Shown here: positions 49,371 through 59,668 of the stretch, piece by piece
Layout: the number at the start of each line of letters is the position of its first letter
How positions within the stretch are numbered: the stretch's first letter is position 1
Assembly (NCBI GenBank): GCA_017305635.1
Contig: JAFKKF010000006.1
Span: forward strand, 62,001 to 126,000
Direction of reading: 5' to 3'
DNA length: 64,000 nucleotides
Source of the DNA: Hyphomicrobiales bacterium
GTDB lineage: Bacteria > Pseudomonadota > Alphaproteobacteria > Rhizobiales > Kaistiaceae
Position numbers and translations under genes: made by a program
The notes under the pieces: model-generated
What the model saw: only the letters and a program-made list of their open reading frames with translations
Databases searched by the model: none
Told to the model about the DNA's origin: nothing

Positions 49371-49401
49371 CCCGGTCGGTGCCCGGCTGCTCAAAGCGAA
49401 C

Positions 49402-49424
49402 GGACCCGCCCCGAAGGCGGGCCC
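49402..49424 (-). terminator. Hairpin after infB
   Basis: Arms CCCGCC and GGCGGG, extended to nine pairs with one G:U, enclose CCGAA. It lies 24 bases after the infB stop. The following CGTTCGCTTTG has only a weak T-content, so it would be a partial terminator or attenuator. Confidence 0.4.
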
Positions 49425-49447
49425 GCACTGTTGCCTGGAACGCGCGG

Positions 49448-52090
49448 TCAGAGGGTCCGCGCGATCTCCTCGATGCGGTAGCACTCGATGACGTCGCCGG
49501 CGCGCATGTCCTCGTATTTCTCGAAGGCCATGCCGCATTCCTGCCCCGCCGGAACCTCGCGCACCTCGTCCTTGAAGCGCTTGAGGGTCGAGAGCTTGCC
49601 GTCGTGGATGACGACGTTGTCGCGGATCAGGCGAACGTTGGCGCCGCGCTGCACGACGCCGTCGGTGACGCGGCAGCCGGCCACCTTGCCGACCTTCGAG
49701 ATGTTGAAGATCTCGAGGATCTGGGCATTGCCGAGCATGGTCTCGCGGCGCTCCGGCGAGAGCAGGCCGCCCATCGCCGCTTTCACGTCATCCACGAGGT
49801 TGTAGATGATGTTGTAGTAGCGGATCTCGGTGCCCTGCTGCTCGGCGGCATCGCGCGCCTGCGCATTGGCGCGGACGTTGAAGCCGATGATCGCGGCATC
49901 CGAAGTGGCGGCGAGCGCGACGTCGGATTCGGTGATGCCGCCGACGCCGGAATGGATGATGCGCGCCGCGACCTCCTTGGTGCCGAGGCCGGCGAGCGCC
50001 TGGGCGATCGCCTCGACGGAACCCTGGACGTCGCCCTTGATGACCAGCGGGAAGATCTTCTGCCCGGTCGTCTGGAGCTGGTTCATCATCTGCTCGAGCG
50101 AGCCGCGGGCGCCGGTCAGCCGGGCCTGGGCCTTCTCGCGCTTCTGGCGGACGCGGTAGTCGGTGACCTCGCGGGCACGCGATTCCGATTCGACCACGGC
50201 GAGGCGGTCGCCGGCTTCGGGCGCGCCCTGGAAGCCGAGGACCTCGACCGGCATCGAAGGACCGGCTTCGCGGACCTGCTCGCCGTGATCATCGACCAGG
50301 GCGCGCACGCGGCCCCATTCGGCGCCGGCGACGATGATGTCGCCGATCTTCAGCGTGCCCTGCTGGACGAGCACCGTGGCGACGGCGCCGCGGCCCTTGT
50401 CGAGCTGGGCCTCGATGACCGTGCCCTCGGCGGGACGATCCGGATTGGCGCGCAGCTCGAGCACCTCCGACTGGAGGAGGATGGTCTCGAGGAGGCGGTC
50501 GAGGTTGGTGCCCTTCAGCGCCGAGACCTCGACGTCGAGCACCTCGCCACCCATCGATTCGACGAACACCTCGTGCTGGAGGAGCTCGGTGCGGACGCGC
50601 TGCGGGTCGACGCCCGGCTTGTCGATCTTGTTGATGGCGACGATGATCGGGACCTTCGCCGCCTTGGCGTGGTTGATGGCCTCGATGGTCTGCGGCATGA
50701 CGCCGTCATCGGCGGCAACCACCAGGATGACGATGTCGGTGACGCGGGCGCCACGGGCGCGCATCGAGGTGAAGGCGGCGTGGCCGGGCGTGTCGATGAA
50801 GGTGATCTTCTGGCCGTTGCGCTCGACCTGGTAGGCGCCGATGTGCTGGGTGATGCCACCCGCCTCGCCGGCGACGACGTCGGTCTTGCGGATGGCGTCG
50901 AGCAGCGACGTCTTGCCGTGGTCGACGTGGCCCATGATGGTGACGACCGGCGGCCGCGGCTCGGTATCGCCGGTCGCATCGGGCTTGGCGAAGAGACCTT
51001 CCTCGACGTCCGACTCGGCGACGCGGCGGACCGAATGGCCCATTTCCTCGGCGATGAGCTGGGCGGTGTCGGCGTCGATGACGTCGTTGATCTTGAGCAG
51101 CTGGCCTTGCTTCATGAGCAGCTTGATCACGTCCACGGCGCGCTCGCTCATGCGGTTGGCGAGCTCCTGGATGGTGATCGTCTCCGGGATCGTGACCTCG
51201 CGCATGACCTTCTCGCGCGGGCCCTGCTCCATGGCGCGCGCCCGCTCGCGCTCGCGGCGGCGGCGAACGGAGGCGAGCGAACGCTCGCGCTCGGAATCGT
51301 CGAGCGCGTTGCCAAGGGTGAGGCGGCCGCGACGGCGATCCTCGGTGCGCTTGACCGGCTTCGGCTCGGCGACGCGCGGGACAGCGGCCTTCACGCGGCC
51401 GCGGAAGGCGGACGGACGCTCCTCGTCCTCTTCTTCCTTGACGGTGCGAAGCGCAGGACCGCGCGGGGCAGCCTCGGCGGCCGGCTCCGGTTTCTTGGCG
51501 GCTTCCTCGCCGAGACGCTTGCGGGCAGTCGCCTCGCCGCGCTCGCGGGCGGTCTCCTCGACCTTGCGGCGCGCGTCCTCCTCGGCCTTGCGGCGCTCGG
51601 CCTCCTCGCGCTCGCGGGCCTGGCGCTCGGCCTCGGCCGCACGGCGCTCGGCCGCCTCCATGGCGATGCGGCGCTCTTCGGCCTCATGGACCTTGGCATC
51701 GGCAAGCGCGCGGGCGCGGGCGTCGAGCTCGTCATTGGAGAGCTGGCGCAGCACCAGCCCGCCACGCGGGTTGGACGGGGCGCGCGCAGGCGGCTCGGCT
51801 CGGCCCGGCGCGGGACCGCGGCCCTGGACCGGGGCGCGGCCCTGGACGGGCGCGCGGGCCGGCGCGGGAGCCGGTTCGGCACGGACGGGCGCGGGAGCGG
51901 GCGCCGCCGCCTCGGGCTTCTCGCCGGGCAGCGTGATGCGGCGCTTCTTGCGCTCGACCTGAACCGTGTTGGTCCGGCCATGGGAGAAGCTCTGCCGAAC
52001 GACGTCGCGCTCGACCTTCGGCTTCAATCCCAGCGGCTTCTTCGGGGCGACGTTGATGGTCTTGTCGTCGCCTGAGTTCTTCGTATCCAT
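49448..52090 (-). CDS. infB: Translation initiation factor IF-2
   Basis: 880 residues. The N-terminal third is Ala/Pro/Arg/Glu-rich and low in complexity, including a short tandem repeat ([13 protein letters not shown]) and a long charged helix ([23 protein letters not shown]). The G domain has [22 protein letters not shown] and [26 protein letters not shown]-like domain III and the C-terminal fMet-tRNA domain ([23 protein letters not shown]) follow. It delivers initiator tRNA to the 30S subunit. It is seven bases after the ylxR gene. Confidence 0.97.
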   Translation of the reverse strand: MDTKNSGDDKTINVAPKKPLGLKPKVERDVVRQSFSHGRTNTVQVERKKRRITLPGEKPEAAAPAPAPVRAEPAPAPARAPVQGRAPVQGRGPAPGRAEPPARAPSNPRGGLVLRQLSNDELDARARALADAKVHEAEERRIAMEAAERRAAEAERQAREREEAERRKAEEDARRKVEETARERGEATARKRLGEEAAKKPEPAAEAAPRGPALRTVKEEEDEERPSAFRGRVKAAVPRVAEPKPVKRTEDRRRGRLTLGNALDDSERERSLASVRRRRERERARAMEQGPREKVMREVTIPETITIQELANRMSERAVDVIKLLMKQGQLLKINDVIDADTAQLIAEEMGHSVRRVAESDVEEGLFAKPDATGDTEPRPPVVTIMGHVDHGKTSLLDAIRKTDVVAGEAGGITQHIGAYQVERNGQKITFIDTPGHAAFTSMRARGARVTDIVILVVAADDGVMPQTIEAINHAKAAKVPIIVAINKIDKPGVDPQRVRTELLQHEVFVESMGGEVLDVEVSALKGTNLDRLLETILLQSEVLELRANPDRPAEGTVIEAQLDKGRGAVATVLVQQGTLKIGDIIVAGAEWGRVRALVDDHGEQVREAGPSMPVEVLGFQGAPEAGDRLAVVESESRAREVTDYRVRQKREKAQARLTGARGSLEQMMNQLQTTGQKIFPLVIKGDVQGSVEAIAQALAGLGTKEVAARIIHSGVGGITESDVALAATSDAAIIGFNVRANAQARDAAEQQGTEIRYYNIIYNLVDDVKAAMGGLLSPERRETMLGNAQILEIFNISKVGKVAGCRVTDGVVQRGANVRLIRDNVVIHDGKLSTLKRFKDEVREVPAGQECGMAFEKYEDMRAGDVIECYRIEEIARTL

Positions 52091-52096
52091 GCGCTC

Positions 52097-52753
52097 TTAC
52101 GGTTCCGCGGACGCTTCGTTCGGTTCGGTATCAGGTTCGATTAGAGGCGAGCCGGCGCCGCCATCCCCGCCGAGATAGCGGGCAATGTATCGAAGGCGCG
52201 CCAGCACGTTATCGCTCGCCGGCCCGGCGAGCAGTGCAGCATGTACCACATTTGGCCGGCCGAATGCCAAATCCAATTCTTCGCCGGTATAGAAGCCGAT
52301 AACCGGCATGCCGGGCTGCCGCCGCCGGCCGGCGCCGTCGAGCTTGCCCGCGCTGTCGCCGTCGGTGCCGGCGGCGTGGATCAGGGCGACCACGCTCCCC
52401 TTCTGGAGCGCCGCCTCGACCTTGGCGAAGCCGGAAACCGCGGTTCCGGCCTTGCGGGCAAGGGACAGCGCCGCCACCGCGCCCTGGCGGAGGAGGTCGC
52501 CGACCCGCCCGGCAAGGCCCGGCTCGACCCGGACCGCCTCGCCGAAGCCGCGCGCGAACAGGTGCTTGCGCTCGGCAAGGGCGACCTTCTCGGCCGTGGC
52601 CGTCACCCAGACCCCGCGGCCGGGCAGGCGACGGCGCAGGTCCGGCACCACCTCGCCATCGGGCGAGAGGACGAAACGGACCAGCGCCTCGGGGGGCAGC
52701 GCCTCCCGCGTGACGATGCAGGTCCTCTCCGTGGCCCTGTCCTCGCTCTTCAT
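52097..52753 (-). CDS. YlxR/L7Ae-type RNA-binding protein
   Basis: 218 residues. The N-terminal YlxR (DUF448) domain reads RTCIVTREALPPEALVRFVLSPDGEVVPDLRRRLPGRGVWV. The second part is an L7Ae-like fold (GAVAALSLARKAGTAVSGFAKVEAALQKGSVVALIHAAGTDGDSAGKL). The family sits between nusA and infB in most bacteria and binds RNA; YlxR of other species acts with RNase P or rRNA. The C-terminal tail is acidic. Confidence 0.92.
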   Translation of the reverse strand: MKSEDRATERTCIVTREALPPEALVRFVLSPDGEVVPDLRRRLPGRGVWVTATAEKVALAERKHLFARGFGEAVRVEPGLAGRVGDLLRQGAVAALSLARKAGTAVSGFAKVEAALQKGSVVALIHAAGTDGDSAGKLDGAGRRRQPGMPVIGFYTGEELDLAFGRPNVVHAALLAGPASDNVLARLRYIARYLGGDGGAGSPLIEPDTEPNEASAEP

Positions 52754-52775
52754 CCGTTCTCCGGGTCGCCCGCGC

Positions 52776-54392
52776 CTAGCCGGCCACCGGCGCTTCCTCA
52801 GCCTCGGCTTCGGCCTCCGCCTCCTCGGCGGGCGGCGCGAGGTCGGCCTCGGTGATCCAGCCGGCCTTGAGGCGGGCCTGCATGATCATCGCCTCGGCAT
52901 CCTGGCGCGACAGGCCGAAGGCATCGAGCACGCCGGCATGGCGGGTCGACTCGCCATCCTTGCGCTCGGTCCAGCCGGTGAGGTCGTCGGGCACGGAGCC
53001 GGCGAAATCCTCGACCGTCTTCACGCCGTCCTTGCCCAGCGCGACCAGCATGGCGGTGGTGATGCCGGGAACTTCCTTCAGGGCGTCCTCGACGCCAAGG
53101 GCCGTGCGCTCGGCATCCTGCTCGGCCTCGATGCGGGCGAGATATTCGCGGGCGCGGCCCTGGAGCTCGACCGCGGTCTCCTCGTCGAAGCCCTCGATCG
53201 AGGCGAGGTCGTCGAGCTCGACATAGGCGATCTCCTCGACCGAGGCGAAGCCCTCCGAGGCGAGAAGCTGGCCGACGACCTCGTCGAGGTCGAGGGCCTG
53301 GATGAAGAGCTGGGTGCGCTCCTGGAATTCCTTCTGGCGGCGCTCCGACTCCTCCTGCTCGGTGAGGATGTCGATGTCCCAGCCGGTCAGCTGCGAGGCG
53401 AGGCGCACGTTCTGGCCGCGGCGGCCGATGGCGAGCGAGAGCTGCTCGTCTGGCACCACGACCTCGATGCGCTCGGCCTCCTCGTCGAGCACGACCTTGG
53501 CGACCTCGGCCGGCTGCAGGGCGTTGACGATGAAGGTGGCGGCGTCCTGCGACCACGGGATGATGTCGATCTTCTCGCCCTGGAGCTCGTTGACCACGGC
53601 CTGGACGCGGCTGCCGCGCATGCCGACGCAGGCGCCGACCGGATCGATCGAGGAATCGCGCGAGATGACGGCGATCTTGGCGCGGCTGCCGGGATCGCGG
53701 GCGACCGACTTCACCTCGATGATGTTGTCGTAGATCTCCGGCACTTCCTGGGCGAAGAGCTTGGCCATGAACTGCGGATGGGTGCGCGACAGGAAGATCT
53801 GCGGCCCGCGCTGCTCGCGGCGCACGTCGTAGATATAGGCGCGGATGCGGTCGCCGTAGCGGAAGTTCTCGCGCGGGATCAGCTCGTCCCGGCGCACGAT
53901 GCCCTCGCCGCGGCCGAGGTCGACGATGACGTTGCCGTACTCGACGCGCTTGACGGTGCCGTTGATGATCTCGCCGATGCGGTCCTTGAACTCGTCATAC
54001 TGGCGGTCGCGCTCGGCCTCGCGCACCTTCTGGACGATGACCTGCTTGGCCGACTGGGCGGCGATGCGGCCGTAGTCCATGGGCGGCAGCGGCTCGGCGA
54101 TGAAGTCGCCGACCTGGGCGGCCGGATTGCGGGCGCGGGCATCGTCGAGGCGGATGTCGGTGGCGGTGTTCTCGACCTGGTCGACGACCTTGAGGAGCCG
54201 CTGGAGCTTGATCTCGCCGGTCTTCGGGTTGATCTCGGCGCGCACGTCGGTCTCCGAGCCGTAGCGCGAGCGGGCCGCCTTCTGGATGGCGTCCTCCATG
54301 GCGGCGACGACGATCATGCGGTCGATCGCCTTCTCGCGCGCGACCGCATCGGCGATCTGCAGGAGCTCCAGGCGGTTTGCACTGACAGCCAT
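52776..54392 (-). CDS. nusA: Transcription termination/antitermination protein NusA
   Basis: 538 residues. An N-terminal RNA polymerase-binding domain ([37 protein letters not shown]), S1 ([22 protein letters not shown]), two KH domains ([50 protein letters not shown]) and an acidic C-terminus with helix-hairpin-helix-like repeats follow in order. It controls pausing, termination and rRNA antitermination. It is 21 bases after rimP. Confidence 0.97.
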   Translation of the reverse strand: MAVSANRLELLQIADAVAREKAIDRMIVVAAMEDAIQKAARSRYGSETDVRAEINPKTGEIKLQRLLKVVDQVENTATDIRLDDARARNPAAQVGDFIAEPLPPMDYGRIAAQSAKQVIVQKVREAERDRQYDEFKDRIGEIINGTVKRVEYGNVIVDLGRGEGIVRRDELIPRENFRYGDRIRAYIYDVRREQRGPQIFLSRTHPQFMAKLFAQEVPEIYDNIIEVKSVARDPGSRAKIAVISRDSSIDPVGACVGMRGSRVQAVVNELQGEKIDIIPWSQDAATFIVNALQPAEVAKVVLDEEAERIEVVVPDEQLSLAIGRRGQNVRLASQLTGWDIDILTEQEESERRQKEFQERTQLFIQALDLDEVVGQLLASEGFASVEEIAYVELDDLASIEGFDEETAVELQGRAREYLARIEAEQDAERTALGVEDALKEVPGITTAMLVALGKDGVKTVEDFAGSVPDDLTGWTERKDGESTRHAGVLDAFGLSRQDAEAMIMQARLKAGWITEADLAPPAEEAEAEAEAEEAPVAG

Positions 54393-54413
54393 AGTCTTCT
54401 CCTTTGCGGCGCC

Positions 54414-54986
54414 TCAGGCGCCGGCTTCGTCCTTGGACTTGTCCTTGCGGCGCGCCTTCTGCTTGTCCCGGTTGAGGGCTTCGCGGATGAGCGCGTCGGT
54501 CAATACGAGGCGGGCCTCGCCGATATCGGCGAGCGGCAAGCGGGTGACGGTGCCCTCGACATCGACGGCGACGCTGTCGCCCTCGAGCCCGGCGAGCACG
54601 CCCTTGAAGCGCTTGCGCCCGTCGAGGGGATGGGCGAGCTCGACCTTGGCCTGGTGGCCGTTCCAGCGCTCGAAATCCGAGCGGCGGACAAGCGGCCGGT
54701 CGATGCCGGGCGAGGAAACCTCGAGATTGTAGGCGCCGTCGATCGGGTCCTCGACGTCGAGGGTCGGCGAGACGTCGCGCGAGACGGTCTCGCAATCCTC
54801 GACGTTCATGGTGCCGTCGGGCTTCTCGGCCATGATCTGGACCGTCATGCCGTTCAGCGCCGAGATCTTGACGCGCACCAGCCGGTAGCCGAGGCCCTCG
54901 ACGACCGGCTCGACGATATGCGCGACGCGGGCCTCGAGCCCGGTCTCGGTGATGATGCGCGGTTCGACTTCCGTCGTTTCCGACAA
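54414..54986 (-). CDS. rimP: Ribosome maturation factor RimP
   Basis: 190 residues from a TTG at 54986, chosen because AAGG precedes it and the product then begins [21 protein letters not shown] like family members; an ATG at 55040 would add 18 residues unlike RimP. The core has [52 protein letters not shown] and the C-terminal SH3-like [15 protein letters not shown]. It helps 30S assembly. It heads the nusA-infB cluster. The C-terminus is Lys-rich. Confidence 0.92.
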   Translation of the reverse strand: MSETTEVEPRIITETGLEARVAHIVEPVVEGLGYRLVRVKISALNGMTVQIMAEKPDGTMNVEDCETVSRDVSPTLDVEDPIDGAYNLEVSSPGIDRPLVRRSDFERWNGHQAKVELAHPLDGRKRFKGVLAGLEGDSVAVDVEGTVTRLPLADIGEARLVLTDALIREALNRDKQKARRKDKSKDEAGA

Positions 54987-55103
54987 GCGCCTTGTCCCCG
55001 ACCGGCCTAAACCGAAAGGAGCGGGCCCCGGCGGGTCCACTCTCCAAACGACCGATCGTTTTGAGATTGAGTGGCGGGGATATAGACCCAGCGCTGACCG
55101 GAA

Positions 55104-56255
55104 TCAAGCCTCGAAGAGCCACCAGCGGCTGGGGAGGAAGGAGACGAAGTCGCCGCGATGGGCGTTCTCGGTTTCCGGGGGCACGTCGATCTCGACCCGG
55201 TGGCGGGCGGGACCGACCTCGAGATCGAGGCGGCGGGAGCCGCCGTGGCGGCGCTCCGACATGACGCGGCCGGTGACCGTGCCACCGCCGTTCGCGGGGC
55301 GGAGCGTCACGTCATGCGGGCGGAAAACGAGGTTGTGGGTACCGCCGGTGGCGCCGCCGACGCTGATGTCGAGCGGCGTCCCGTCGAGGACCAGCTTGCC
55401 GGACCTGACGCCGACGGGAAGGGCGCTGGTCTCGCCGATGAAGCTCGCCACGAAGGGCGTCGCCGGCTTGTCGTAGATCTCGGCCGGCGTGCCGACCTGC
55501 TCGATCTGGCCGTTGTTGAGGACGGCGATGCGGTCGGCGAGCTCGATCGCCTCTTCCTGGTCGTGGGTGACGAAGACGGTGGTGTGGCCGGTGCGGTCGT
55601 GGATCTCGCGCAGCCAGCGGCGCAGCTCCCGCCGGACCTTGGCGTCGAGGGCGCCGAAGGGCTCGTCGAGGAGGAGCATGCGCGGCTCGATGGCGAGCGC
55701 GCGGGCGAGCGCGACGCGCTGGCGCTGGCCGCCGGAGAGCTGCGACGGGTAGCGGTTCTCGAGCCCGCTCAGCTGGACGAGGTCGAGAAGCTCCATGACG
55801 CGCCGGCGGATCTCCGACTTGCGCGGACGCCGCCAGAGCGGGCGCACGGTGAGGCCGAAGGCGATGTTGTCGAAGACCTTCATGCTGCGGAAGAGGGCAT
55901 AGCTCTGGAAGACGAAGCCGATGTGGCGCTGCTGCACCGACAGGCGCAGCGCGTCCTCGCCGGCGAAGGTGACGCGGCCGGCATTCGGCGCATCGAGGCC
56001 GGCAAGGATGCGGAGCAGCGTGGTCTTGCCCGAGCCCGAGGGGCCAAGGAGGGCGACCAGCTCGCCGGCGGCGATGTCGATCGAGACGCCACGCAGCGCC
56101 GGCGTGGCGCCGAACTCGCGCACGACCCGGTCGACGCGCACGTCGACGGGCTTTCCCCAGAGCGAGGCTCCGCTGGAACCAGAAAGCGCGGTCTCGTCCA
56201 CCCGTGTCTCCTGCCGGCGGAAGTAGTTCACATCATAGTCGAGAAGCGCGTCCAT
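55104..56255 (-). CDS. cysA: Sulfate/thiosulfate ABC transporter ATP-binding protein
   Basis: 383 residues from the ATG at 56255. Walker A LLGPSGSGKTTLLRILAG, Q-loop VFQSYALF, signature LSGGQRQRVALARAL, Walker B MLLLDEPFGALD and the switch VTHDQEEA are present, followed by a TOBE regulatory domain (NLVFRPHDVTLRP ... VMSERRHGGSRRLDLEVG). About 40 extra N-terminal residues before VDVRVDRVVREFG are unusual. It powers CysT/CysW for sulfate uptake and ends the operon. Confidence 0.94.
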   Translation of the reverse strand: MDALLDYDVNYFRRQETRVDETALSGSSGASLWGKPVDVRVDRVVREFGATPALRGVSIDIAAGELVALLGPSGSGKTTLLRILAGLDAPNAGRVTFAGEDALRLSVQQRHIGFVFQSYALFRSMKVFDNIAFGLTVRPLWRRPRKSEIRRRVMELLDLVQLSGLENRYPSQLSGGQRQRVALARALAIEPRMLLLDEPFGALDAKVRRELRRWLREIHDRTGHTTVFVTHDQEEAIELADRIAVLNNGQIEQVGTPAEIYDKPATPFVASFIGETSALPVGVRSGKLVLDGTPLDISVGGATGGTHNLVFRPHDVTLRPANGGGTVTGRVMSERRHGGSRRLDLEVGPARHRVEIDVPPETENAHRGDFVSFLPSRWWLFEA

Positions 56256-56269
56256 GGAATTCTTTCCGG

Positions 56270-57142
56270 TCAATGGCGGCGCTGCGCGGCGAGCTCGCCG
56301 GCATAGCGCCATTCGAGGAAGCTCTTGACGGCGAGGGTGACGAGAGCGAGGAGCGCGAGCAGCGAGGCGACGGCGAAGGCCGCGACGTAGGAATATTCGT
56401 TGTAGAGGATCTCGACCTGCAGCGGCATCGTGTTGGTCTGGCCGCGGATCTTGCCCGAGACGACCGAGACGGCGCCGAACTCGCCCATGGCGCGGGCATT
56501 GCAGAGAAGCACGCCATAGAGGAGCGCCCATTTGATGTTGGGGAGCGTCACCCGGAAGAAGGTGGTGAGGCCATGGGCGCCGAGGGAGGCGGCGGCCTCC
56601 TCGTCCTCGGTCCCCTGGTCCTGCATGATCGGAATGAGCTCGCGGGCGACGAAGGGGAAGGTGACGAAGATCGTCGCCAGCACGATGCCGGGCACCGCGA
56701 AGATGATCTTGACGCCATGCGCGGCGAGCCAGGGGCCGAGCAGGCCCTGCGCCCCGAAGACAAGCACGTAGATCAGGCCCGAGGTCACCGGCGAGACCGA
56801 GAAGGGCAGGTCGATGAGGGTGGTCAGCACGCTCTTCCCGCGGAACTCGAACTTGGCGATCAGCCAGGAGGCGGCGACGCCGAAGACGAGGTTGGCGGGC
56901 ACCGCGATGGCGGCGACGAGGAGCGTCAGCCGGATGGCGGCGAGCGCGTCCTTGTCGACAAGGGCCTTCCAGTAGGTGCCGATGCCGGCCCCGAGGGCCT
57001 CGACGAAGACGACGACGAGGGGAAGGAGCAGGAAGAAGGCGAGGAAGAGGACCGCGACCGCGATCAGCACGATCCGCGCGGCGCGCGGCTCGGTGGTGAC
57101 CGGCCGGTGGACGGCGGGCGGGGAGATCGCGACGTCAGCCAC
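56270..57142 (-). CDS. cysW: Sulfate ABC transporter permease CysW
   Basis: 290 residues with six membrane helices. The inner-membrane signature is EEAAASLGAHGLTTFFRVTLPNIKWALLYGVLLCNARAMGEFGAVSVVSG, matching the CysW subfamily, and QTNTMPLQVEILYNEY follows. With CysT it forms the sulfate channel. It overlaps cysT by eight bases and precedes cysA by 14. Confidence 0.95.
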   Translation of the reverse strand: MADVAISPPAVHRPVTTEPRAARIVLIAVAVLFLAFFLLLPLVVVFVEALGAGIGTYWKALVDKDALAAIRLTLLVAAIAVPANLVFGVAASWLIAKFEFRGKSVLTTLIDLPFSVSPVTSGLIYVLVFGAQGLLGPWLAAHGVKIIFAVPGIVLATIFVTFPFVARELIPIMQDQGTEDEEAAASLGAHGLTTFFRVTLPNIKWALLYGVLLCNARAMGEFGAVSVVSGKIRGQTNTMPLQVEILYNEYSYVAAFAVASLLALLALVTLAVKSFLEWRYAGELAAQRRH

Positions 57143-57983
57143 GATCGAATCCTCTCCGGCTCCAGGCCTGAAGCAGGTTGATGGCGAGGAGGAGCGCGAA
57201 GGAGATGAGGAGCATCAACGTCGCTATCGCCGTGGCACCGGCATAGTTGTACTCGGTCAGCTTGACGACGATGAGGAGCGGCGCGATCTCCGAGACATAG
57301 GGGATGTTGCCGGCGATGAAGATGACCGAGCCGTATTCGCCGACGGCGCGGGCAAGTGCCAGCGCGAAGCCGGTGAGCAAAGCCGGGATCAGGGTCGGCA
57401 GCACGATGCGCGCCAGCGTGTCGAGGCGCGTGGCACCGAGGGTGGCGGCGGCCTCCTGAACCTCGGAGTCGAGGTCCTCGATGACCGGCTGGACGGTGCG
57501 GACGACGAAGGGAATGCCGATGAAGACGAGCGCCACGAGGATGCCGAGCGGCGTATAGGCGACCTTGATGCCCAATGGCTCGAGATATTGCCCGACCCAG
57601 CCGTTCGGCGCGTAGAGGGCGGTGAGCGCGATGCCGGCGACTGCCGTCGGCAGGGCGAAGGGGAGGTCGACCATGGCGTCGAGGATGCGGCGGCCGGGAA
57701 AGCGGTAGCGCACCAGGACCCAGGCGATGACCAGGCCGAAGACGGCGTTGATCGCGGCCGCCACCAGCGACAGGCTGAAGCTCAGCCAGAGCGCGGCGAT
57801 GGTGCGTTCGTCGCTGGCGATGGCGAGGAATCCGCTCCAGCCAAGGCCCGCCGTCTTGAGGACCAGGGCGGCGAGGGGGATGAGGACGACAAGGCCGAGA
57901 TAGGTCAGCACGAAGCCGAGCGTCAGCCCGAAGCCCGGGATGACGCTCGGCTTGCGCAGCGCCAGGGAGGGGGCGCCGGCCAT
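57135..57983 (-). CDS. cysT: Sulfate ABC transporter permease CysT
   Basis: 282 residues with six membrane helices. DLPFALPTAVAGIALTALY and the coupling loop EEAAATLGATRLDTLARIVLPTLIPALLTGFALALARAVGEYGSVIFIAGN-type segment (with QEAAATLGA here) define CysT/CysU. It lies three bases after the binding-protein gene. Confidence 0.95.
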   Translation of the reverse strand: MAGAPSLALRKPSVIPGFGLTLGFVLTYLGLVVLIPLAALVLKTAGLGWSGFLAIASDERTIAALWLSFSLSLVAAAINAVFGLVIAWVLVRYRFPGRRILDAMVDLPFALPTAVAGIALTALYAPNGWVGQYLEPLGIKVAYTPLGILVALVFIGIPFVVRTVQPVIEDLDSEVQEAAATLGATRLDTLARIVLPTLIPALLTGFALALARAVGEYGSVIFIAGNIPYVSEIAPLLIVVKLTEYNYAGATAIATLMLLISFALLLAINLLQAWSRRGFDRG

Positions 57984-57986
57984 CGG

Positions 57987-59015
57987 CTATTTCGACGGCT
58001 TGTAGATCTGGTCGAAGATGCCGCCATCGGCGAAGTGGGCGGGCTGCACCTTGGCCCAGCCGCCGAATTGCGGATCATCGATGGTCACGAGCTTCACCTC
58101 GACGAACCGCTTCAGGTCCGCCGGATCGGCGGCCTCGGGCTTGATCGGTCGGTAATAGTTCTTGGCGATGATCTTCTGGCCGACGTCGCTGTAGAGGTAG
58201 TTGAGATATTCCTCGGCGACCTTGCGGGTACCCTTCTGGTCGACATTGGCGTCGACGATGGCGACCGGCGGAACCGCCTTGATCGACAGCGAGGGGACGA
58301 CGATCTCGAACTTGTCGGGCCCGAGCTCGTTCAGCGCGAGGAAAGCCTCGTTCTCCCAGGCAAGCAGCACGTCGCCGATGCCGCGCTGGGCGAAGGTGGT
58401 GGTCGAGCCGCGGGCGCCGGTGTCGAGCACGGGGACATTCTTGTAGAGCGCGGTGACGAATTCGCGCGTCTTGGCCTCGTCATTGCCGTCATGGGCATTG
58501 GCATAGGCCCAGGCCGCCAGGTAGTTCCACCTCGCACCGCCCGAGGTCTTCGGGTTCGGCGTGATCACCTGGATGCCGGGCTTGACCAGGTCGTCCCAGT
58601 CCTTGATGCCCTTCGGATTGCCGGCGCGGACGAGGAAGACGATGGTCGAGGTATAGGGCGCCGAATCGTCGGGGAACTGGCCCTTCCAGTCCTTCCGCAC
58701 CTTGCCGCCATTGGCGGCGATGGCGTCGATGTCGCTTTCGAGGGCGAGGGTCACGACGTCGGCGGGGAGGCCGTCAATGACCGCGCGCGCCTGGCCGCCG
58801 GAGCCGCCATGGGACTGCTCGACGGTGACCGTGTCACCGGTCTTTTCCTTCCAGTAGGCGGCGAAGGCCTCGTCATAGGCCTTGTACAATTCGCGCGTCG
58901 GATCGTAGCTGACGTTGAGGATCGAAACGTCGGCGGCTGAAGCGCCGCCCGCGAGCCCGAAGGCGGCAAGGCCGAAAGCGAAAGCGAGGGATCGAAGTCG
59001 GGTATGCCGGGTCAT
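57987..59015 (-). CDS. sbp: Periplasmic sulfate-binding protein
   Basis: 342 residues. A signal peptide (about residues 1-27, ending GGASA) precedes [26 protein letters not shown], the start typical of Sbp/Cys[54 protein letters not shown] and [20 protein letters not shown] follow. GGAGGACGTC gives a strong ribosome site. It binds sulfate or thiosulfate and leads the cysTWA genes; the Rrf2 regulator gene lies 105 bases upstream on the same strand. Confidence 0.95.
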   Translation of the reverse strand: MTRHTRLRSLAFAFGLAAFGLAGGASAADVSILNVSYDPTRELYKAYDEAFAAYWKEKTGDTVTVEQSHGGSGGQARAVIDGLPADVVTLALESDIDAIAANGGKVRKDWKGQFPDDSAPYTSTIVFLVRAGNPKGIKDWDDLVKPGIQVITPNPKTSGGARWNYLAAWAYANAHDGNDEAKTREFVTALYKNVPVLDTGARGSTTTFAQRGIGDVLLAWENEAFLALNELGPDKFEIVVPSLSIKAVPPVAIVDANVDQKGTRKVAEEYLNYLYSDVGQKIIAKNYYRPIKPEAADPADLKRFVEVKLVTIDDPQFGGWAKVQPAHFADGGIFDQIYKPSK

Positions 59016-59058
59016 GACGTCCTCCGTTCATGAATGTGGCAGTATCTCGACATATCCA

Positions 59059-59084
59059 GTCGTCTTTCACAACGAAAAATCGAC
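59059..59084 (-). promoter_or_regulatory. Imperfect inverted repeat upstream of sbp
   Basis: GTCGTCTTTC and GAAAAATCGAC flank ACAAC in the 105-base gap between the Rrf2 gene and sbp. This is a candidate regulator site; the arms differ by one extra base and a mismatch. Confidence 0.3.
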
Positions 59085-59120
59085 CTTGCAGTTCCGCCGC
59101 GCCGGGAACGACGATCCAAA

Positions 59121-59603
59121 TCAGGTCAGCAGGACGGAAATATTCCGCAGCGGCGCCTCGGCAAGCGGTTCGGCGGGCATGGCGGCGCTGCGGCCGCGCA
59201 GCGCCTCGGCGAGGGTAGTGCCGTCGAAGAGGAGGAGCTGGGCGGCATAGGCATCGGCAAACAAGTGCCTGACGACACAGGTCTTTTCGTCGGCGCAATC
59301 CTCGCAGCGGCGATAGGCGGTGCGCGAGATGCACGGGAGCGGCGCGATCGGCCCGTCGATCGCCCGCAGGATCTGGCCGATGGTGATCTCCTCCGGCCGC
59401 TTGACGAGCGCGTAGCCGCCCGCCCGGCCGCGGCGGCTGGCCACGATCCCGTTCCGCTTGAGGTCGAGGAGGATGTGCTCGAGGAATTTGCGCGGCAGGG
59501 ATGCGGCAGTTGCGATCTCCTCGATCTGCAACGAGCTGCGGAACCCTGCCTCGGCGAGGCAGGCGAGCGCCTTGATGGCGTACTTGGCCTTCTGGGAGAT
59601 CAT
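59121..59603 (-). CDS. Rrf2-family transcriptional regulator
   Basis: 160 residues. The winged helix at the start reads MISQKAKYAIKALACLAEAG, then IEEIATAASLPRKFLEHILLDLKRNGIVASRRGRAGGYAL. Four Cys (C91, C100, C103, C109) lie in the loop where IscR and RirA hold their Fe-S cluster (C-x8-C-x2-C-x5-C). It probably binds an iron-sulfur cluster and so senses sulfur or iron supply. Its position before the sulfate transporter operon makes that operon a likely target. It may be cotranscribed with it. Confidence 0.9.
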   Translation of the reverse strand: MISQKAKYAIKALACLAEAGFRSSLQIEEIATAASLPRKFLEHILLDLKRNGIVASRRGRAGGYALVKRPEEITIGQILRAIDGPIAPLPCISRTAYRRCEDCADEKTCVVRHLFADAYAAQLLLFDGTTLAEALRGRSAAMPAEPLAEAPLRNISVLLT

Positions 59604-59668
59604 GGCTCAGCCCGAAACGCTACCCCCGGGGTCGTGTATACGGGAAAAAGCCCGGCAGTGAAACGACT

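Noticed and set aside
49379-55010. Plus-strand frames of about 900 codons opposite infB and nusA
   Set aside because: They mirror the charged low-complexity part of IF-2 and NusA and carry no signal of their own.
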